Below are positions 33,841 to 38,579 of a stretch of 38,579 nucleotides of DNA, in pieces. The position numbers and the translations under genes were made by a program. The notes under the pieces were generated by a model. That model ran no database searches. It saw only the letters and a list, made by a program, of their open reading frames with translations, and was not told the DNA's origin. This DNA comes from an uncultured Allomuricauda sp. (GTDB lineage Bacteria; Bacteroidota; Bacteroidia; Flavobacteriales; Flavobacteriaceae), in contig NZ_CAKZYF010000156.1 in assembly GCF_937884665.1 (NCBI RefSeq), positions 1 to 38,579 of the forward strand, read 5' to 3'. Numbering within the stretch: position 1 is the stretch's first letter; each line of letters opens with the position of its first letter.

Positions 33841-35295
33841 ATGGACACTCCCATCAATATTGTTTGGTTGAAGCGCGATTTACGCCTTCAAAATCACGCT
33901 CCTTTGCACGCCGCTGAAAAGACGGGTTTGCCTTATCGCATCATCTATATCTTTGATACTGAATTGATTCGATATCCTGATACTTCCACGCGTCATCTCC
34001 AGTTCGTATTCCATTCGCTTCAAGATATCAACATCAAGCTTAAGTCTTACCGGCGAACTGTGGAAATCTATTATGGTACTTCCGAAAATATCTTCTCGTA
34101 TCTCATTGATAAATATCACATAGACCAGGTTTTCTCACATGAAGAGACCGGAATACAAAAAAGTTGGGACCGGGATAAAAAAGTTGGTGTGATTCTTAAT
34201 GAAAAAGGCATTGGTTGGCGTGAATTTCCCACAAATGGTATTATTCGGGGCATTACCAACAGGGATGGTTGGGACAAGCAATGGTTTGCGACCATGCACC
34301 AATCGCAAATTCAAAATCGCTTTTCACAGGGAGAATTACCACATCTGGAACATCCTTTTCCTTTACCAAAAAGATTTATAAAGGAAATGGAATCCTATCC
34401 AAAGGTGTACCAACCCGCTGGGGAAACCCAGGCGTGGAAATACCTTAAATCCTTCATGGAAGGGAGAGGCAACAAATATCATTTCCTAATTTCCAAACCT
34501 ACGGAAAGTCGTACTTCCTGTTCTCGTATCTCCACCTATTTAGCTTGGGGGAACATCAGCGTAAAGCAAGTATATCAGTACGTAAAGGGACATTCGAATT
34601 ATCCCATGTACAAAAGGCCGTTCGCTGCATTTCTGATGCGTTTGAAATGGCATTGTCACTTTATCCAAAAATTTGAGGTGGAATGCACCTATGAAACCCA
34701 TTGTGTGAACCGCGGATATGAACTTTTGGAACGGGATAACAAGGAAGATTTTCTAACGGCTTGGGCATTGGGCAAAACAGGTTATCCCATGGTGGATGCC
34801 TGTATGCGTGCCGTTACCGAGACCGGATGGTTGAACTTTCGCATGCGGGCCATGCTTGTTTCCTTTTTATGCCACCATTTGGATCAAGATTGGCGTAAGG
34901 GAACCTATCATCTCGCAAAGCAGTTCTTGGATTATGAACCCGGCATACATTATCCCCAATTTCAAATGCAGGCAGGAACTACAGGCATCAACACGGTTCG
35001 TATCTATAACCCGGTAAAGCAATCCCAGGACCATGATACGGACGGTATTTTCATAAAAAAATGGGTGCCCGAATTACAAGAAGTACCTGTAAAGCACATC
35101 CATGAACCTTGGAAAATGACGGATATGGAGCAACAATTCTGTGGAGTTACTTTAGGAACAGATTATCCTCTTCCGATAGTGGATTTAGTAAAAAGTGGTA
35201 AGAAAGCACGGCAAAAGATATGGGGGCATCGCAAAAACCCTAAAGTACAGGAAGAACGCCAGCGTATTTTAAAATTGCATACCCGTCGTGGATAA
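33841..35295 (+). CDS. Photolyase/cryptochrome-family FAD protein
   Basis: 484 aa. The N-terminal Rossmann-like antenna domain begins VWLKRDLRLQNHAPL (8-22). The FAD-binding C-terminal domain shows SRISTYLAWGNIS (228-240), TGYPMVDACMRAVTETGWLN (313-332), RMRAMLVSFL, and RIYNPVKQSQDHD (387-399), ending KKWVPELQEVPVKHIHEPW (406-424), all conserved across the family. Two features depart from E. coli PhrB: the NGGWQW motif reads YPQFQM (371-376), and the loop before RIYNP is about three residues shorter. Thus repair of CPDs cannot be taken for granted; a photoreceptor role is an alternative. The next gene downstream is a second photolyase family member. Confidence 0.86.
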   Translation: MDTPINIVWLKRDLRLQNHAPLHAAEKTGLPYRIIYIFDTELIRYPDTSTRHLQFVFHSLQDINIKLKSYRRTVEIYYGTSENIFSYLIDKYHIDQVFSHEETGIQKSWDRDKKVGVILNEKGIGWREFPTNGIIRGITNRDGWDKQWFATMHQSQIQNRFSQGELPHLEHPFPLPKRFIKEMESYPKVYQPAGETQAWKYLKSFMEGRGNKYHFLISKPTESRTSCSRISTYLAWGNISVKQVYQYVKGHSNYPMYKRPFAAFLMRLKWHCHFIQKFEVECTYETHCVNRGYELLERDNKEDFLTAWALGKTGYPMVDACMRAVTETGWLNFRMRAMLVSFLCHHLDQDWRKGTYHLAKQFLDYEPGIHYPQFQMQAGTTGINTVRIYNPVKQSQDHDTDGIFIKKWVPELQEVPVKHIHEPWKMTDMEQQFCGVTLGTDYPLPIVDLVKSGKKARQKIWGHRKNPKVQEERQRILKLHTRRG

Positions 35296-35488
35296 AGGAC
35301 GTATCATTTTTTTGGACTTTATTCTCTTCTATAACAAACTATTTCTATTTTTGAACGCCTTAAAGAATGGTTCATCATTTAATCTTTTCTTTTGGTTAAC
35401 ACCAGTACAACTACCTTCCAATATAAAACAAGCGCAAGCAAATTTTCAATGTAAAACGCATTTGAAAACGTAAAAAAAGTAAAGCGCT

Positions 35489-36958
35489 ATGGATGCATGT
35501 CTTATTTTTCCACATCAACTCTTTGAGTCAAATCCGATTTTGACGGCTGAAATGAAAGTGTACTTAATTGAAGAGTATCTATTTTTCAATCAATATCCAT
35601 TTCATAAACAAAAACTCGCGTTTCATCGTGCGTCCATGAAGCAGTATGAGGCATACCTGACTGAAAAACAATATCAGGTCACTTATATCGAATGTCACTC
35701 CCCCGAATCGGATGTTCGGAACTTTATAGCGAGCTTAAAGGAAACAAACGTGCATGTTTTGGATCCAGTGGACAACTATCTTGAACGCCGTTTGCGTGAA
35801 AGTTGTGCGGCTGGTGGGTTAAATCTTCACTTGTATCCATCCCCTTCCTTTATAAATACCAAGGAGGATTTGTCCCACTTTTTCAAACCCACGAAAAAAA
35901 AGTTTTTTCAAACCGAGTTTTACAAGCAACAGCGACAAAACCTTCACATTCTAATTGATGAGGAAGGTAAACCTGAGGGAGGAAAATGGACCTACGATGT
36001 GGACAATCGGAAGAAGTATCCAGCAAAAAAGACACCTCCTGCAGTACATTTTCCAGAAGCAAGTACCGCTTGGGATTTAGCTGTAGCCTATATTGAAAAG
36101 CATTTTCCTAAAAACTATGGGGTTTTGGACAGCTCTCCTCTATATCCTACTGATTTTAAAGGAGCCAAATCATGGTTAGAACAGTTTTTGACCTATCGTT
36201 TTGCAGAATTTGGGGATTATGAGGATGCCATAGTAGCAGAGCATAATATTCTAAACCATAGCGTATTATCACCCTTGATAAACGCAGGACTTTTAACGCC
36301 CCAGTTTGTGGTTGATGCCATTTTGGATGTCGCAAAGGCCAAGGATATCGGTTTGAACAATACAGAGGGCATCGTACGCCAAATCATCGGATGGCGTGAA
36401 TTTATACGTGGTGTGTATCTGGTAAAGGGTACGGAAGAGCGGACGAAAAATTACTGGGGTTTTGAAAGGAAAATCCCCAAATCCTTTTACGACGGTACAA
36501 CCGGGATACCTCCGGTGGACACTACAATCAAAAAATTGTTGAAAACAGGCTACAATCACCACATAGAACGTTTGATGGTCTTGGGTAATTTTATGTTGCT
36601 CTGTGAGTTTCATCCAGATGAGGTATATCGCTGGTTCATGGAAATGTATATCGATGCATACGATTGGGTCATGGTTCCCAACGTCTATGGTATGAGCCAA
36701 TTTGCTGATGGAGGATTGATGTCCACCAAGCCCTACATCAGTGGAAGCAATTATCTGATGAAGATGAGCAACTATAAAAAAGGAGATTGGCAAGCTACTT
36801 GGGATGGTCTGTTTTGGCGGTTTATGCACGTACACCGTGATTTTTTTCTCAGCAACCCTCGTTTGGGGATGTTGGTGCGCACTTTTGATAAAATGAGTAG
36901 CGAAAAAAGGAATCTACATTTGCAGAATGCCGATGAGTTTTTGGATAAAATCTCTTAA
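35489..36958 (+). CDS. CryB/FeS-BCP-type photolyase lacking the Fe-S cysteines
   Basis: 489 aa. The N-terminal domain (PHQLFESNP and YFLIE-type start) is the DPRP type (PF04244). The C-terminal FAD domain has IIGWREFIRGVY (299-310), YNHHIERLMVLGNF (355-368) with the His357-His358 pair that is essential for (6-4) repair in PhrB, and MSQFADGGLMSTKPYISG (402-419). In known FeS-BCP proteins four Cys ligate a 4Fe-4S cluster. Here the loop containing three of them is shortened and reads YKKGDWQATWDGLFW (429-443), and the fourth position (about 341-343) is Pro/Val. The only Cys are at 4, 69, 106 and 372. It is thus a cluster-less member, probably still a (6-4) photolyase. It is 193 nt downstream of the first photolyase. 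Confidence 0.85.
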   Translation: MDACLIFPHQLFESNPILTAEMKVYLIEEYLFFNQYPFHKQKLAFHRASMKQYEAYLTEKQYQVTYIECHSPESDVRNFIASLKETNVHVLDPVDNYLERRLRESCAAGGLNLHLYPSPSFINTKEDLSHFFKPTKKKFFQTEFYKQQRQNLHILIDEEGKPEGGKWTYDVDNRKKYPAKKTPPAVHFPEASTAWDLAVAYIEKHFPKNYGVLDSSPLYPTDFKGAKSWLEQFLTYRFAEFGDYEDAIVAEHNILNHSVLSPLINAGLLTPQFVVDAILDVAKAKDIGLNNTEGIVRQIIGWREFIRGVYLVKGTEERTKNYWGFERKIPKSFYDGTTGIPPVDTTIKKLLKTGYNHHIERLMVLGNFMLLCEFHPDEVYRWFMEMYIDAYDWVMVPNVYGMSQFADGGLMSTKPYISGSNYLMKMSNYKKGDWQATWDGLFWRFMHVHRDFFLSNPRLGMLVRTFDKMSSEKRNLHLQNADEFLDKIS

Positions 36959-37110
36959 TATTTGCTATTTCGTGAATTGTGGGATAAAAAATAGGATATC
37001 CATCCACATTTAGTTGGTTAAGGTTTTTTTACATTCTTCCCTTTTATTATCGTTCAGAGTAAATCAATCAGAACTTACCTGTTTCCCAAATATCCACTCC
37101 TTTATAAAAC

Positions 37111-37142
37111 AAAAGCGACCCAAACATTTTGGGCCGCTTTTT
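37111..37142. terminator. Bidirectional terminator between photolyase and PKD gene
   Basis: AAAAGCG-A-CCCAAA pairs with TTTGGG-C-CGCTTTT (one mismatch) around CAT. A-rich and T-rich flanks on each side allow use by both the plus-strand photolyase transcript and the minus-strand PKD gene. Confidence 0.85.
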
Positions 37143-37164
37143 CAAAGATAAATTGAAGAATGAT

Positions 37165-38579
37165 TTATCGTCTAATAATCATTTGTTTTCTAAAACTTTC
37201 CCCTTTCTCATCTGTAGCATTCAAGAAATAAGTACCCTGCTGTAAGAGATACACGTCCAAAACGTAGAAGTCCCCTTCTTTTATGGTTTGTGCAGCGAAA
37301 GTTTTGACCAACCTTCCACTCATATCGAAAATTTGGATGTCAACAAGTGGCGTAGGAACATCCGGAGCAATTGTCACGATATCATTCCCAGGGTTGGGTG
37401 ATAGGCTAATATTATTTACAGATTTCGAAGAATTTGACAACGCATTCGGCAAACCATTTCCGGTTGGCGGCAAATACTGGATCAGGGTGGCCTTGGTCTG
37501 GGTACCGCTGTCATTGGTCCCCAACGATCGCCCGCCTCGGCCCCTCAGATGGATGCTCACCAGATCATTGTCCCCATCACTGAAGACCTGAACCCTTAAC
37601 GCATCCGCCGTAATCGGAACGCCATCCGTGTTGTCCCATTCAAAGATGCCGCTGTCTATCCAGCCGCCCTGGCCCTCGTCCAAGGTGACCCAGGAACCGC
37701 CGCTCAGATAACTGATGCGCCACAACGTGCTCGGTTGGGGCTGGTTCGGGTACGTCCCACCAAAAGTGATGTAGTTTATCGCCTTGGAAGTCGGCCAGTC
37801 CACACGCCATTCAAAACCTTCATCGGGACCAGGCCTGCCCAGGTTCTGCTGAAAACCAACACCATATTCGTTCCATCGGGTAGTCACAAAGTAATCGTCC
37901 TTAGAGGGATCGTACAGGATTTCCTGAAGACTGCCACGACCACCGCTCACCGTACCGCTCAGCTCAGCCTCGGGCAACAGTGCAAGGTTCGTCTCCTCGT
38001 CAGGGGAATTGTCCGATGTACCGTCGTTTATGCTTACCATTTTAGAGACACTGTCCGTGAGACCGTCCCCATCGGTCACTGTCAAGGTAACCGTGTAGAG
38101 GCCCGGTGAGGCATAGGTGTGCGATGTCATGGCTCCGCTGCCCGTAGCCCCATCACCAAAGGCCCAGGAATAACCTGTTATGCCAACATCGTCGATACTC
38201 GATGCGGCATCAAGGTCCACACCCAGACCGTCCGTGACAAAATCAAAACCTGCAATCGGGGCGACAAGACCATCGTCGACCTCCACTTCCTTGGAGATAC
38301 TGTCCGTCAGACCGTCCCCGTCGGTCACCGTCAGGGTGACCGTATAGGTGCCCGAGGCACCATAGGTGTGGGAGACCGTAGCGCCACTGTCCGAGTTGCC
38401 ATCGCCAAAGTCCCAGGAATAACCCGTTATGCCCGCATCATCGCTCGAACCGCTACCGTCAAAATCAACCTCCAACAAATCCGCCACAAAATCAAAATCG
38501 GCTGTGGGAACAGTTCCCTCCCCAGGCAAATACTGGATCAGGGTGGCCTTGGTCTGGGTACCGCTGTCATTGGTCCCCA
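37165..38579 (-). CDS. PKD/discoidin-like cell-surface protein with T9SS sorting domain (5' end beyond the window)
   Basis: The gene enters at the window end. Its last 471 codons are seen. Order along the protein: tail of a discoidin-like module (38525-38579), two PKD domains with WDFGDGNS/WAFGDGAT and HTYxxxGxYTVTLTV (about 38030-38520), a complete discoidin-like module (about 37480-37990; TRWNEYGVGFQQNLG, KAINYITFGGTY, IHLRGRGGRSLG) and a T9SS type A sorting domain (SLSPNPGND through IFDMSGRLVKTF to QGTYFLNATDEKGESF and the basic KQMIIRR end). The protein is thus exported by the type IX system and probably displayed on the surface or released. An internal TTG is not the real start. Confidence 0.88.
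   Translation of the reverse strand, partial: GTNDSGTQTKATLIQYLPGEGTVPTADFDFVADLLEVDFDGSGSSDDAGITGYSWDFGDGNSDSGATVSHTYGASGTYTVTLTVTDGDGLTDSISKEVEVDDGLVAPIAGFDFVTDGLGVDLDAASSIDDVGITGYSWAFGDGATGSGAMTSHTYASPGLYTVTLTVTDGDGLTDSVSKMVSINDGTSDNSPDEETNLALLPEAELSGTVSGGRGSLQEILYDPSKDDYFVTTRWNEYGVGFQQNLGRPGPDEGFEWRVDWPTSKAINYITFGGTYPNQPQPSTLWRISYLSGGSWVTLDEGQGGWIDSGIFEWDNTDGVPITADALRVQVFSDGDNDLVSIHLRGRGGRSLGTNDSGTQTKATLIQYLPPTGNGLPNALSNSSKSVNNISLSPNPGNDIVTIAPDVPTPLVDIQIFDMSGRLVKTFAAQTIKEGDFYVLDVYLLQQGTYFLNATDEKGESFRKQMIIRR
37469..37523 (-). repeat. 55-nt perfect direct repeat, copy 1 (module end)
   Basis: The 55 nt at 37469-37523 recur identically at 38525-38579 (window end), 1056 nt (352 codons) apart. 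Both encode LGTNDSGTQTKATLIQYLP. The repeat marks duplicated discoidin-like modules, so the repeat unit very probably continues past the window. Confidence 0.9.
38030..38520 (-). repeat. Tandem PKD-domain DNA repeat, two units of 249 nt
   Basis: The two PKD-encoding units align with a period of 249 nt (83 codons), judged by CTGTCCGT at 38051 and 38300. They differ at scattered third positions, so this is not a recent perfect duplication, unlike the 55-nt discoidin repeat. Confidence 0.75.

Noticed and set aside
36293..36835. 180-codon minus-strand frame
   Set aside because: Shadow of the photolyase gene; composition is an antisense mirror with no known motif.
38527..38529. TTG as start of the PKD gene
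   Set aside because: Upstream codons continue an exact copy of the discoidin-like module end, so the gene extends beyond the window.

Overview
The window reads as chromosomal DNA of a marine-type Flavobacteriaceae member (Bacteroidota). The reasons are AT-rich DNA, a type IX secretion C-terminal sorting domain on the last gene, several TAnnTTTG-type promoter boxes, a LytS/LytTR two-component pair, short Crp/Fnr regulators, a DUF6515-like protein, and TesA-YbbA-YbbP synteny with the SGNH gene divergent. The genus cannot be decided from the sequence alone.

Layout. 1-113: initiator tRNA-fMet and its terminator. 300-3237: divergent secreted S33-type hydrolase and an esterase-TPR fusion. 3272-3680: decayed serine hydrolase (beta-lactamase superfamily). 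3861-7856: SGNH esterase lipoprotein and divergent YbbA/YbbP-like ABC exporter. 8094-9574: two small secreted proteins separated by a 146-nt element with nested inverted repeats. 10096-20460: a ten-kilobase, one-direction block encoding an M48 protease, an FHA-FHA-ABC transporter, a LEA14-like lipoprotein, an ECF sigma factor and its putative anti-sigma partner, a membrane Sel1 protein, a Ser/Thr kinase with a membrane span and a long Sel1 tail, and a PP2C phosphatase. 20659-23224: class III cyclase, outer-membrane barrel and Crp/Fnr regulator. 23314-25977: unknown exported protein, fatty acid hydroxylase superfamily enzyme and M43 metalloprotease lipoprotein. 26299-30110: a likely envelope-stress unit (DUF6515, Spy-like protein, LytS kinase, LytTR regulator, HtrA protease) with a terminator hairpin just before the kinase gene. 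30641-33685: small membrane proteins, a Pta-N/BioD-like ATPase and a YdjM-like protein. 33841-36958: two photolyase/cryptochrome genes. 37165-window end: a GC-rich PKD/discoidin-like T9SS cargo gene running off the window.

The strongest candidate for an undescribed system is 10096-20460. Kinase, phosphatase and phosphothreonine-reading transporter are the three parts of a Ser/Thr phosphorylation circuit. Here they sit with a transcriptional output (ECF sigma/anti-sigma) and envelope parts (lipoprotein, protease, Sel1 scaffolds). The inferred model is that the kinase senses through its extracytoplasmic Sel1 tail and controls the FHA-gated exporter, with PP2C resetting it. The architecture resembles mycobacterial Rv1747/PknF only in part, and the whole assembly is inferred from position, not proven.

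A second point of note is the FeS-BCP/CryB-type photolyase at 35489-36958. It keeps the His-His repair motif but lacks all four iron-sulfur cysteines.
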